Under the pieces are notes generated by a model. The model did no database searches. It was not told the origin of the DNA and was given only the letters and a program-made list of their open reading frames with translations. 64,000 nt of DNA, taken from assembly GCF_046484155.1 (NCBI RefSeq), contig NZ_JAWOBT010000133.1, forward strand, positions 22,789 through 86,788, given 5' to 3'. The position numbers and the translations under genes were made by a program. The DNA is from Alkalibacterium sp046484155. Its GTDB lineage: Bacteria > Bacillota > Bacilli > Lactobacillales > Carnobacteriaceae_A. This document shows, one piece after another, positions 33,467 to 42,437 of the stretch (within the stretch, counting starts at the first letter, position 1; each line of letters starts with the position of its first letter).

Positions 33467-34500
33467 TGAATAAAAAAAGCTTAGTTATAAAAACGGTGAT
33501 TATGGTTTTGACCGTTTATCTGTTGTTTTTTCTACAGATCCCTTATTACGTTGAAAGACCGGGTAGTGCCGTCGTCATTAACGACAGAGTAGAGGTAGAC
33601 GGACAAACGGATCAATCAGATAGTCAGTATATGCTGACGACGGTCGAGATATTTAAGGCGACACCATTCTCATCGCTGTTTCAATTTTTACCTTATCATT
33701 CGGGTGTGAGTGAGATCGATCTGCTTGGAAATTACGAGGATTACAGTGCATACAGAAACCTGCAAAGGTATTATATGGATTATTCGATTGACACTGCGAA
33801 AGCAGCAGCATTTAATGAAGCTGCTTTACCCTATGATATCAATTATGAAGGAGTCTATGTGATGTCTGTATCACAAAAATCCAATTTTTTTAAAGACTTG
33901 AAAATGGGGGACAGTATCGCGAAAATTGATGAGAAATCATTCGACAATACTGATGAATTCATAGATTATATAGCGAATCAGTCTGTCGGAGATACGGTTA
34001 CACTTTCTGTAGAACGGGATGGGAAATCGGTAGATATCAGCGGCGATCTAGTACTGATTGAAGAAACGGGAAACCCTGGTATTGGTATCACTCTAGTCAC
34101 TCAGTCTTCCGTTACCACATCCCCGGAAGTGGTAATTGATGCTGGGAACATCGGTGGCCCCTCTGCAGGCCTTATGTTCTCGTTACAAGTATATAAGCTC
34201 TTAGTGGAAGATTTTGACAGTTCTTTAGAGGTAGCAGGGACAGGAACCATTGCAGAAAATGGAGAGATTGGTCGTATCGGTGGTATTGATAAAAAAGTGG
34301 TCGCAGCTGATAGAGAAGGCGCCTCTGTTTTTTTCGCACCGGACGATACGATTTCAAGTGAGGCTCTCGAAGAAAATCCTGATTTGAAATCGAATTATGA
34401 GACAGCCAGTGAGACTGCAGAAGCAATTAATTCAGATATGCAAATCGTGCCAGTCCAACACATTAAAGATGCCATTGATTATTTAAATACTTTTGATTAA
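33466..34500 (+). CDS. SepM/YlbL family PDZ-Lon serine protease
   Basis: 344 residues. One N-terminal membrane helix (about 7-24), then an extracellular PDZ domain (about 120-195; GVYVMSVSQKSNF, KIDEKSFDNTDEF) and a Lon-type proteolytic domain with nucleophile Ser233 (GGPSAGLMF) and catalytic Lys276/277 (GGIDKKVVAADREGA). SepM in Streptococcus mutans trims the CSP competence pheromone; YlbL acts in Bacillus DNA-damage checkpoint recovery. Which role applies here is unknown. GTG start shares a base with the coaD stop. The comEA-comEC genes follow but after a terminator. Confidence 0.9.
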   Translation: MNKKSLVIKTVIMVLTVYLLFFLQIPYYVERPGSAVVINDRVEVDGQTDQSDSQYMLTTVEIFKATPFSSLFQFLPYHSGVSEIDLLGNYEDYSAYRNLQRYYMDYSIDTAKAAAFNEAALPYDINYEGVYVMSVSQKSNFFKDLKMGDSIAKIDEKSFDNTDEFIDYIANQSVGDTVTLSVERDGKSVDISGDLVLIEETGNPGIGITLVTQSSVTTSPEVVIDAGNIGGPSAGLMFSLQVYKLLVEDFDSSLEVAGTGTIAENGEIGRIGGIDKKVVAADREGASVFFAPDDTISSEALEENPDLKSNYETASETAEAINSDMQIVPVQHIKDAIDYLNTFD

Positions 34501-34512
34501 ATTAAAAAATAG

Positions 34513-34552
34513 GAAGTCATGCTTATTAAAATGAGCATGGCTTCTTTTTTTT
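34513..34552 (+). terminator. Terminator after the ylbG-rsmD-coaD-ylbL genes
   Basis: GAAGTCATGCT (34513-34523) pairs with AGCATGGCTTC (34534-34544) with one G-U, followed by eight T. Confidence 0.93.
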
Positions 34553-34611
34553 AAGTGAGTTTTTCTTTAATTGGATAATATAATAGGTAACCCGATCAAA
34601 GGAGGCTTCTT

Positions 34612-35256
34612 ATGAGGATTCTGACCAAGATGAAAAAATTTAAAGAAGTGAGCTGGGGGATAGGAATGCTTTGTGCTGTCATTATTGTCATCTTGATCGT
34701 ATCAGTTGATCATGCTGATGATAGCAACACGGTGACTTTGGATACGCTACTCACTGAAAACCCTGTAGCCGATTCCCAGAAAGAAGCTGAGGGCACAAAA
34801 GAAATAATACCGGATGAACTTGAACTTAATGTGGTAGTAGATGTAAAAGGAGCAGTTAACAATCCGGGTGTTTTTTCACTTAATGCGAATCAACGTGTGA
34901 TAGATGCAATCGATGCAGCAGATGGGCTGACTGAAAAGGCTGACCCAAAGCACATTAATTTTGCTCAGTTGCTAGAAGACGAGATGTACATATATATCCC
35001 TATAGAAGGTGAAGAAATGGTTGGAATTGAAGCAAGTCTAGAGCTTGATCAGGCAAAAGATGCCATGATAAACATTAATGATGCCAATGAACAGACGCTA
35101 TCACAATTGAATGGAATTGGGCCGAGTAAAGCAAATGATATCATTGAATACCGAGAAAAGAATGGACCTTTTGGATCAATTGACGAGATAATAAAGGTAT
35201 CTGGTATAGGAGAAAAAACGTTCGAAAAAATTTCGGAATATATAGAGGCTAAGTGA
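34612..35256 (+). CDS. comEA: Competence DNA-binding protein ComEA
   Basis: 214 residues. A membrane helix (about 15-32) anchors the protein. A SLBB domain follows (VVVDVKGAVNNPGVFSLNAN, RVIDAIDAADGLTEKADPKH), then a C-terminal double helix-hairpin-helix (ININDANEQTLSQLNGIGPS, IIKVSGIGEKTFEKI). ComEA binds incoming double-stranded DNA outside the membrane and hands it to ComEC. SD AAAGGAGGC is strong. No comEB is present. Confidence 0.93.
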   Translation: MRILTKMKKFKEVSWGIGMLCAVIIVILIVSVDHADDSNTVTLDTLLTENPVADSQKEAEGTKEIIPDELELNVVVDVKGAVNNPGVFSLNANQRVIDAIDAADGLTEKADPKHINFAQLLEDEMYIYIPIEGEEMVGIEASLELDQAKDAMININDANEQTLSQLNGIGPSKANDIIEYREKNGPFGSIDEIIKVSGIGEKTFEKISEYIEAK

Positions 35257-35292
35257 ACATAATCAAATGATTTTTAACTAGGAGTTTTTTTA

Positions 35293-35373
35293 ATGAATGA
35301 CGTGCCTGCTACTAGTGGAGAAAGAAGTGTTGACAGTTTTATCTATGTAAAGAAAAAAATGGATGCCGGATGA
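35293..35373 (+). CDS. Small ORF translationally coupled to comEC (26 aa)
   Basis: ATG 35293 lies 8 bases after AGGAG, and the frame runs 26 codons (MNDVPATSGERSV... ending KKKMDAG). Its TGA overlaps the comEC ATG as ATGA. It is in a different frame from comEC and shows no homology I recognise to comEB or anything else. The good SD and exact stop/start overlap suggest that it is translated and delivers ribosomes to comEC, which has no SD of its own. Peptide function, if any, is unknown. Confidence 0.5.
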   Translation: MNDVPATSGERSVDSFIYVKKKMDAG

Positions 35374-37724
35374 TAGGGAATATAGTGTACGTGGCTGTTT
35401 TATTACTGTTTGTTGCTATTAGTATGACTACTGTTTTTTCGTTTTTAACACTGACGATGTTTGTATTAGTCTGTATAAGAGTGATCTTATTAAAAAATCA
35501 CCGACTATTATTTTTGTCTATCTTAATGGGGATGTTGTTCTATGCGAGAGTAACTTATCTGTATCCGATTGAGTCGACGCTGTCACATTTTGAGACTGTA
35601 AGAGTTGATATCGATATCAAAGAAACCAGTTTGAAAATCGACGGGGATAAATTAGTCTTTGAAGGAACGATAAAAGAGAACGGAAGAATAGAAAAGGTAA
35701 TAGTCAACTATACTATTACTAATGAGAATGAAAAAAAAGAGTTGATAAATGCTTATCCTAAAAGGGTTTTAGTAGAAGGGGCTTTTTCTGAACCCAACGA
35801 ATCGACTAATTTCAATCAGTTTGACTATAAAAATTATTTAAAAAACAAACAAATAGTTAATGTCTTAACTGCATCGACCTTGAAAATTGTAGAGCAGGAT
35901 AGATTCAAGCAATTTCATGTTTACAGTATAGATTCATTTAGACAGAAAATTTTGACACATGTCGATCGGACAATGACTAAGCGGTCGGCCACCTACACTA
36001 AGATACTCTTATTTGCCGATAAGCGCTCCTTTTCAACTGAAGTTATGCAGACGTTTAAAGAATTAGGCATTGTCCATTTATTAAGCATTTCAGGCTTACA
36101 TGTCGTACTTGTCATTGGTATGATCAAAGGCACATGTCGAAGATCAAAGACGAGCAAAGAAGCCACAAACACATTCCTGCTCTTATTCTTGCCTTTGTAT
36201 GGTTTAACTACAGGTTTAGGGGTGAGTGTTTTTAGAGCGATTGGACAATCCTGGCTCAAATTACTGAGTGAAAAAGCGAATGTGTCATTGACCACATTGG
36301 ATTGCTGGTCGCTTATGTTGATCAGTATTATCTTTGTCCAACCATATAGTATTTATACGGTTGGTTTCCAGTTAAGCTATTTGATCAGCTTTATTATTAT
36401 AATGTTTACTCGGCAGTCATTTTTTAAAGAGTGGTCAAAGCTCAGAGCATATATAGGATTGAATTTAATCCTATTGATTTGCTCCATTCCTATCTTAACC
36501 TATCACTTTTATGAATTTTCGTGGGGTGTGCTTATTTTGAACAGTCTTTTCATCCCTTTTATTGCGATAGTATTGTTACCGATAATAATAGTAAACTTCT
36601 TTCTATCTCTGGTCATACCAACGCTTAACCTGTTTAGATACAGTCTAAAAGTATTGGATAATTTGATCGAAATAATGGAGGCATTAGGCGATGGGATAGC
36701 TTCAAATGTTTCTTTTACTATTATCACAGGGCGGTTATCTCAAATAAGTTACTTATTGCTGATAGGGTTCCTTATTATGCTACTTCTGTTAATTGAAAAA
36801 AAGAACAGCAAGCCTTTCATCATTGCACCGCTAGTGGGTATCATAACGTGTGTGTACTCCGTTCGTTATGCACCTTACGGGCAAGTGTTAATGATCGATG
36901 TGAATCAGGGAGAAGCGATTTTGATTAGGGAACCATGGGGGAAAGGGAATTATCTCATCGATACGGGCGGTCAGAATGAATATCTAGTTGAAGAATGGAA
37001 AAAGAGAGAAAAAATGTTTAGTGTAGGAGAAAACATCATGTTACCGGTGCTGAAATCTGAAGGCGTGCATAAACTTGATTCTATAATAATCACACATCCA
37101 GACATTGATCATTATGGTGCCTTGCTTGACATCATTAGTCAAATAAAAACAAAACAAGTCGTCTCTGCAAAATCTACTTTCTTTGAAGCAAATTTTCAGA
37201 CATTGTTTCCTTCTATAGAAAAATATGGCACAATAATTAAAGAGGTAAATGAGGGTTCGAGTGACAATCTTCCTTCCAATTCCGTTGCAATCCTTTCAAA
37301 TGATACAATTGCAGGAACAAATAGAAATAATAGTTCTTTGGTCGTATTAGGATTAATAGGGAACAAAACATGGTTATTTACAGGAGATCTTGAAACGGAT
37401 GGAGAGAAAGAATTACTTGCAAAATATCCTAACCTGACTGTTGATGTGCTCAAGATAGGCCATCATGGAAGCCAGACATCGACGCATGCAGAGTTTTTAA
37501 AGCAGCTGAATCCTGAGGTTGCATGGATTTCTTGTGGAGAAAATAACAGATACGGCCATCCCCATGATAGTGTTATCCAGAAGATAGCAGAACTGGATGC
37601 AACGATTTATAGAACGGATCATGACGGTGCCATCAGGTATAAATATAGCAATCAGTCGCGTAGTGAAAAAGTTGATAAGCGCTTGTTTTCTTTTGAACCA
37701 AATAGAGAACGAAAAGGAGAATGA
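35370..37724 (+). CDS. comEC: DNA internalisation channel protein ComEC/Rec2
   Basis: 784 residues. Two or three N-terminal helices, a soluble DUF4131/OB-like region (about 70-190), then the multi-helix competence domain (LGIVHLLSISGLHVVLVIGM, LGVSVFRAIGQSWL) and a C-terminal metallo-beta-lactamase-like domain with ITHPDIDHYGALLDI and IGHHGSQTSTHAEFL. It forms the membrane channel for single-stranded DNA uptake; the MBL domain is proposed to degrade the non-entering strand. Its start overlaps the 26-codon ORF. holA starts 2 bases after the stop. Confidence 0.94.
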   Translation: MIGNIVYVAVLLLFVAISMTTVFSFLTLTMFVLVCIRVILLKNHRLLFLSILMGMLFYARVTYLYPIESTLSHFETVRVDIDIKETSLKIDGDKLVFEGTIKENGRIEKVIVNYTITNENEKKELINAYPKRVLVEGAFSEPNESTNFNQFDYKNYLKNKQIVNVLTASTLKIVEQDRFKQFHVYSIDSFRQKILTHVDRTMTKRSATYTKILLFADKRSFSTEVMQTFKELGIVHLLSISGLHVVLVIGMIKGTCRRSKTSKEATNTFLLLFLPLYGLTTGLGVSVFRAIGQSWLKLLSEKANVSLTTLDCWSLMLISIIFVQPYSIYTVGFQLSYLISFIIIMFTRQSFFKEWSKLRAYIGLNLILLICSIPILTYHFYEFSWGVLILNSLFIPFIAIVLLPIIIVNFFLSLVIPTLNLFRYSLKVLDNLIEIMEALGDGIASNVSFTIITGRLSQISYLLLIGFLIMLLLLIEKKNSKPFIIAPLVGIITCVYSVRYAPYGQVLMIDVNQGEAILIREPWGKGNYLIDTGGQNEYLVEEWKKREKMFSVGENIMLPVLKSEGVHKLDSIIITHPDIDHYGALLDIISQIKTKQVVSAKSTFFEANFQTLFPSIEKYGTIIKEVNEGSSDNLPSNSVAILSNDTIAGTNRNNSSLVVLGLIGNKTWLFTGDLETDGEKELLAKYPNLTVDVLKIGHHGSQTSTHAEFLKQLNPEVAWISCGENNRYGHPHDSVIQKIAELDATIYRTDHDGAIRYKYSNQSRSEKVDKRLFSFEPNRERKGE

Positions 37725-37725
37725 G

Positions 37726-38757
37726 ATGAAATCTGTATTAAAACAAATTGATGAAATAAATAAAGGTAAGTTAAAAGCTGTTTATGCGATTATCGGTACG
37801 GAAAGAATGCTTGTAGAAGAAGTGACTAATGCTTTAACAAGAACGGTAAAAAAGAAACAGAAAGATGATATGAATATTTTGCATTTTGATTTAACTGATA
37901 CAAGCATAGATGATGTCGTTTTTGAAGCAGAAAGTTTTCCGTTTTTTGGAGATCAGAAATTGATATTTGTTCATTCCAGTCATATTTTTACTGGGAAAAA
38001 AATCACATCGAATATAAAACACACCACCACCTTACTCGAGAGCTATTTGAATAATCCTTCTGATTTTTCAATTCTCGTGTTTATCGCGCCCTATGATAAA
38101 TTGGACAAGAGAAAAAAGGTGACAAAAGCGTTATTGAACTCATCAGAAGTCATCGATGTTACACCAGCTGCTGAAAAAGAGACAGCGGATTATTTAAGAA
38201 GTTACCTTAAAGAAAATGATTATAAAATATCCAAAGAATCTTTTGAGCGTTTATTGCAATTAACCGATAGGAATTTATCCAAGGCAAAGAATGAATTGGA
38301 TAAATTGATGGTTTATCATGTTGATGATAAAATGATTACTATTGAATCGGTGAATAAACTCGTTTCAAAATCTCTGGAACAGAATATTTTTGAGTTAAAT
38401 GAAAAAGTATTGAAGAAGAATGTTAAAGAATCGATTGAACTGTATCAGGATTTACTGCATCAAAAAGAAGATCCAATCAAGATACTCGCTTTAATGATCG
38501 GTCAGTTCAGATTGCTTCTTCAAGTGAAAATCTTGAGAAAAAAAGGGTATCAGCAATCAGATATTGCAAGTATCTTGAAAATTCATCCTTACCGAGTTAA
38601 ATTGGCTTTACAAATGGAGAAGTCTTTCAAACAAGATGTGTTATCCCAGGCTCACCATCACTTGATTACCGCCGATTACGAGATCAAGAGTGGAAAGGTA
38701 AATCCGGAAATGCAAATCGAGCTCTTCATCTGGAAGTTTTCAACGATGAACGAATGA
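37726..38757 (+). CDS. holA: DNA polymerase III subunit delta
   Basis: 343 residues with the clamp-loader delta pattern: KGKLKAVYAIIGTERMLVEE, then LIFVHSSHIFTGKK, and the C-terminal collar region LALMIGQFRLLLQVKILRKK. It opens the beta clamp in the clamp loader. ATG 37726 follows AAAAGGAGA at the end of comEC; longer frames overlapping comEC are rejected. comEC-holA-rpsT is a conserved Firmicutes order. Confidence 0.94.
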   Translation: MKSVLKQIDEINKGKLKAVYAIIGTERMLVEEVTNALTRTVKKKQKDDMNILHFDLTDTSIDDVVFEAESFPFFGDQKLIFVHSSHIFTGKKITSNIKHTTTLLESYLNNPSDFSILVFIAPYDKLDKRKKVTKALLNSSEVIDVTPAAEKETADYLRSYLKENDYKISKESFERLLQLTDRNLSKAKNELDKLMVYHVDDKMITIESVNKLVSKSLEQNIFELNEKVLKKNVKESIELYQDLLHQKEDPIKILALMIGQFRLLLQVKILRKKGYQQSDIASILKIHPYRVKLALQMEKSFKQDVLSQAHHHLITADYEIKSGKVNPEMQIELFIWKFSTMNE

Positions 38758-38781
38758 AGATGAAAATAAAAAAAGTTTTCA

Positions 38782-38810
38782 TTGAAAATTTGAGTGATGT
38801 GATGTAAAAT
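38782..38810 (+). promoter_or_regulatory. Predicted promoter for rpsT
   Basis: TTGAAA at 38782-38787, a 17-base spacer and TAAAAT at 38805-38810. An untranslated leader of about 98 bases follows. Confidence 0.65.
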
Positions 38811-38914
38811 GGAGAATGTTAAATAAAACAATTCACATGGTCTAGATAATACTGGTTTATCACAGTATCCATTTAAATCCAACTATATGTTTATTAATTA
38901 AGGAGTGTTTTACA

Positions 38915-39169
38915 ATGCCAAATATGGAACAAGCTGAAAAACGTCAAAGACAAGACGTGAAAAAGAAAGCAACCAACGTGAGCCAAGCTACATCAATGAA
39001 AACTGCTAAGAAAAAATTCTTAGAAGCTGCAAACAATGATGCAGACAACGCACAAGACTTATATGTTAAAGCTGTCAAAGCAATTGATAAAGCTTCATCA
39101 AAAGGTCTGATTCATGAAAATAAAGCTGCTCGTGACAAGTCACGTTTAAGCAAAAAAATAGCTAAATAA
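38915..39169 (+). CDS. rpsT: 30S ribosomal protein S20
   Basis: 84 residues, very basic. MPNMEQAEKRQRQDVKKKAT and the core IDKASSKGLIHENKAARDKS match S20, which binds 16S rRNA early in 30S assembly. SD AAGGAGTG. It has its own promoter and terminator; the leader could carry autoregulation, but I see no known motif. Confidence 0.97.
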   Translation: MPNMEQAEKRQRQDVKKKATNVSQATSMKTAKKKFLEAANNDADNAQDLYVKAVKAIDKASSKGLIHENKAARDKSRLSKKIAK

Positions 39170-39175
39170 TTTTAG

Positions 39176-39217
39176 AGTATTCTCACGAGACATAAGTCTT
39201 TGAGAATACTTTTTTTA
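39176..39217 (+). terminator. Terminator after rpsT
   Basis: AGTATTCTCA (39176-39185) pairs perfectly with TGAGAATACT (39201-39210), followed by a T run. Confidence 0.92.
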
Positions 39218-39304
39218 TCAAACAGCCGAGAACACTCGTGACTTTAGTCATGAGAGGTTCAAGTTAAACTGGTAGCGAACAGTTTTATGTAAAGGAGTGT
39301 TGGC

Positions 39305-41290
39305 ATGGCCGAGCAAGGGTTCAATTTGAAATCACCTTTCCAGCCGAGTGGAGATCAGCCTGAAGCGATCAAACAGTTGGTGCAGGGAATCAAGAACAAT
39401 CAAAAAGAACAAGTTCTCTTAGGAGCAACTGGGACAGGAAAGACTTTTACGATGTCCAATGTTATTCAGCAAGTAAATAAACCGACATTGGTCATGGCAC
39501 ATAACAAAACGCTAGCTGGTCAATTATACACAGAGTTTAAAGAATTCTTTCCAGACAATGCAGTAGAATATTTTGTGAGTTATTATGACTACTATCAGCC
39601 AGAAGCATATGTTCCTTCTACTGATACATTTATTGAAAAAGACGCTAGCGTAAATGACGAAATTGATAAACTGAGACACTCAGCAACCAGTTCATTGCTC
39701 GAAAGACGTGATGTTATCGTGGTGTCTTCTGTTTCTTGTATCTATGGGTTAGTTAATCCGGAAGATTATAGGGAACATGTCGTATCTTTACGTTCCGGGA
39801 TGGAAATCAGTAGAGAAGCATTATTGCGTCGACTTGTTGATATGCAATTTGAGCGTAATGACATTGATTTTCAGCGCGGACGATTCAGAGTCCGAGGGGA
39901 TATAGTCGAAATCTTTCTGGCTTCAAGAGAAAGTGAAGCGATCAGAGTCGAATTCTTTGGAGATGAAATAGATCGAATCAGAGAAGTGGATGTTTTAACA
40001 GGTGAAGTTAAAGCCGATTTGGCTCATGCAGCTATATTTCCCGCAACTCACTTTGTTTCAAACGATGAACAGACACGTTCAGCCATCGATTCTATTCAAG
40101 CAGAATTAAAAGACAGGCTTGAAGAACTGTACAGAGAGAATAAATTGCTGGAAGCGCAGCGACTTGAGCAGCGTACGAATTATGATATTGAGATGATGAT
40201 GGAAATGGGATACTGTTCAGGTATCGAGAATTATTCCAGACATTTAGACGGGCGAAAACCAGGCGAATCGCCTTATACGCTATTGGACTTCTTCCCCAAG
40301 GATTCACTCTTTATTATTGATGAGTCACATATGACCATGCCGCAGATTAGGGGAATGTATAAGGGGGACAGGGCGCGTAAGCAGCAGTTGATCGATCACG
40401 GGTTCAGATTACCTAGTGCACTCGACAATCGCCCACTCCGTCTAGAAGAATTCGAAGCTAAAGTTCCGCAGATCACGTACATTTCAGCGACACCAGCAGA
40501 TTATGAAATGAATCGCTCGAGTCAAATTGTAGAACAGATTATTCGACCGACGGGATTATTAGATCCTATCGTCGAAGTAAGACCCATCAAAGGGCAGATA
40601 GATGATATAATCGAAGAAATAAATAAACGGATCGAAAAAAACGAGCGGGTCTTTATTACAACGTTAACTAAAAAAATGTCGGAAGACTTAACAGATTACC
40701 TTAAAGAAGTCGGTATAAAAGTGCAATACCTTCACAGTGATATTAAAACATTGGAACGGACGGAAATCATCAGGGAGCTTAGAATTGGCAAGTATGATGT
40801 ATTGATAGGAATCAACTTGTTGCGAGAAGGACTAGATGTTCCTGAAGTCTCATTAGTTACGATTCTGGATGCTGACAAAGAAGGGTTCCTTAGAAGTGCA
40901 CGGGCATTGATCCAAACAATGGGACGTGTGGCCCGAAATGAAAACGGGCGTGTCATCATGTATGCTGACCGGATCACCGATTCCATGCGAAAAGCGATCG
41001 ATGAGACCGAAAGACGTCGTGCCATTCAAGAAGAATACAACGAGAAGCATGGAATTACGCCAACAACAATCAAGAAAGAAGTAAGAGACCTTATTAAGAT
41101 CTCCACGGCAGTCGATGATGAAGAGCAGGGCTTGTCTGAAGAAACAATCAAAAATTTATCGCGAAGAGAACGAAAGGAACTCATTGAAACAATGGAACTG
41201 GAAATGAAAGAAGCTGCTAAAGATCTGAATTTTGAAAAAGCAGCCGATTTAAGAGACATTGTAATGGAACTGAAAACAAAATATTTATAA
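39305..41290 (+). CDS. uvrB: Excinuclease ABC subunit B (UvrB)
   Basis: 661 residues, the same length as B. subtilis UvrB. Walker A GATGTGKT (40-47), the damage-probing beta-hairpin YYDYYQPEAYVPSTDT, Walker B region FIIDESHMT, helicase motifs YLHSDIKTLERTEI and GINLLREGLDVPEVSLV, QTMGRVARN, and the C-terminal UVR motif (LEMKEAAKDLNFEKAADLRD) that binds UvrC. SD AAAGGAGTG. Often followed by uvrA in Firmicutes; here the pyr operon follows. Confidence 0.97.
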   Translation: MAEQGFNLKSPFQPSGDQPEAIKQLVQGIKNNQKEQVLLGATGTGKTFTMSNVIQQVNKPTLVMAHNKTLAGQLYTEFKEFFPDNAVEYFVSYYDYYQPEAYVPSTDTFIEKDASVNDEIDKLRHSATSSLLERRDVIVVSSVSCIYGLVNPEDYREHVVSLRSGMEISREALLRRLVDMQFERNDIDFQRGRFRVRGDIVEIFLASRESEAIRVEFFGDEIDRIREVDVLTGEVKADLAHAAIFPATHFVSNDEQTRSAIDSIQAELKDRLEELYRENKLLEAQRLEQRTNYDIEMMMEMGYCSGIENYSRHLDGRKPGESPYTLLDFFPKDSLFIIDESHMTMPQIRGMYKGDRARKQQLIDHGFRLPSALDNRPLRLEEFEAKVPQITYISATPADYEMNRSSQIVEQIIRPTGLLDPIVEVRPIKGQIDDIIEEINKRIEKNERVFITTLTKKMSEDLTDYLKEVGIKVQYLHSDIKTLERTEIIRELRIGKYDVLIGINLLREGLDVPEVSLVTILDADKEGFLRSARALIQTMGRVARNENGRVIMYADRITDSMRKAIDETERRRAIQEEYNEKHGITPTTIKKEVRDLIKISTAVDDEEQGLSEETIKNLSRRERKELIETMELEMKEAAKDLNFEKAADLRDIVMELKTKYL

Positions 41291-41305
41291 AATGATTGGA
41301 ATAGA

Positions 41306-41334
41306 TTGACTTTTCAGATTGAAACCTTTAAAGT
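41306..41334 (+). promoter_or_regulatory. Predicted promoter of the pyr operon
   Basis: TTGACT at 41306-41311, a 17-base spacer and TAAAGT at 41329-41334, starting the leader that carries the first PyrR site. Confidence 0.65.
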
Positions 41335-41359
41335 TAGACCAATTGAATAGCAATCCTTT

Positions 41360-41526
41360 AAAGATAGTCCAGAGAGGCTAAGAAGGAGCAGCAGGTTCTT
41401 TATACGTACCCGTGAGTACTGATAAAGTCCCTTTGAATAGGTGAACTTTAGTTTGTTGACCTTTTCATACCTGATAGAAATATTTGGGAGCACTCTTATC
41501 TTAACTGGATAAGGGTGCTTTTTTTA
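41360..41526 (+). ncRNA. PyrR-binding attenuator leader (pyr leader 1)
   Basis: AGTCCAGAGAGGCT (41366-41379) fits the PyrR RNA-binding consensus ARUCCNGNGAGGYU. A terminator, AGCACTCTTATC (41489-41500) with GATAAGGGTGCT (41508-41519) and a T run, follows. UMP-bound PyrR should stabilise the anti-antiterminator and end transcription before pyrR. This fills the 326-base uvrB-pyrR gap. Confidence 0.92.
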
Positions 41527-41616
41527 TTGGATTCTATTCAAGATTTGGTTACAGTGAATCAATTATGGCTCAGAAAAAAGACCACTCACTGATCATTACT
41601 AGCAGGAGGATAAATA

Positions 41617-42159
41617 ATGCAGAAACTGTCTAAAGTTGAAGTAGTCAATGGTGTAGCTATGGAACGAGCATTGATCCGAATTACTTATGAAATAATCGAA
41701 AAGAACAAAGGCATTGAACACCTTGTTCTTGCCGGAATAAAGACAAGAGGTGTATTTATTGCTCACCGCATAGCAGATAGAATAAAAAAACTTGAAGGTA
41801 AAACAATCGAAGTGTTGGAACTGGATGTGTCCTACTATCGAGACGATAACGAAGGGGAAGATACTGAAAAACAGACTTTTTCTGCTGATAATGCAACAAT
41901 AAAAGGAAAGAAGGTTGTCATTGTAGATGATGTACTTTACACCGGTCGGACCATACGAGCAGCGTTGGATGCAGTTATCGATCTGGGAAGACCAGATAAG
42001 ATATATCTAGCTGTTCTAATTGATCGCGGGAACAGAGAATTACCAATAAGAGCAGATTTTGTTGGTAAAAACATTCCAACTTCTCGAGAAGAAACCATTC
42101 GGGTCTCCTTAAAAGAGATGGATGAAACAGATCAAGTGAATATCTTGAAAAATATATGA
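41617..42159 (+). CDS. pyrR: Bifunctional pyr operon RNA-binding attenuator / uracil phosphoribosyltransferase PyrR
   Basis: 180 residues. PRPP-binding motif VVIVDDVLYTGRT (100-112), and N-terminal MERALIRITYEIIEKNKG and LAGIKTRGVFIAHRIA. It binds UMP/UTP and the two attenuators in the pyr transcript, at the leader and before pyrB. It also has weak UPRTase activity in the family. SD GCAGGAGG. First gene of the operon. Confidence 0.97.
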   Translation: MQKLSKVEVVNGVAMERALIRITYEIIEKNKGIEHLVLAGIKTRGVFIAHRIADRIKKLEGKTIEVLELDVSYYRDDNEGEDTEKQTFSADNATIKGKKVVIVDDVLYTGRTIRAALDAVIDLGRPDKIYLAVLIDRGNRELPIRADFVGKNIPTSREETIRVSLKEMDETDQVNILKNI

Positions 42160-42177
42160 ATTTAAATAATTGTGAAC

Positions 42178-42378
42178 TTTAAAGGTGTCCCGTGAGGCAC
42201 GAAAGGTCGCAGGAATAAACAAAAGAGGTAGAAGAGTGTACAAAGCTTTAAAGTAGATGTGCCAGATAATTGTTATAAGAGATAGGCGTCTATTTTTAAA
42301 ACAGTAAACACAATTCTGAACCGTTTTTTGTTAAATCCTCTAGACCTATTGCCGTTATGGCTCTGGGTCTTTTTTTTT
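42178..42378 (+). ncRNA. Second PyrR-binding attenuator, between pyrR and pyrB
   Basis: GTCCCGTGAGGC (42187-42198) is a second PyrR-binding loop. A terminator near 42342-42378 pairs AGACCT with GGGTCT around an inner GCC/GGC stem, followed by nine T. In Bacillus, pyrP and another attenuator lie here; this operon keeps the attenuator but no permease gene. Confidence 0.85.
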
Positions 42379-42437
42379 AAGAAAAGTACAGGTTGATTAT
42401 AATGTTTTATCGGAAGAGATATTAAGGGAGGATTCTT

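Noticed and set aside
37597..37725. An N-terminal extension of holA into comEC
   Set aside because: A strong SD directly before ATG 37726 and the family N-terminus beginning there show the shorter start.
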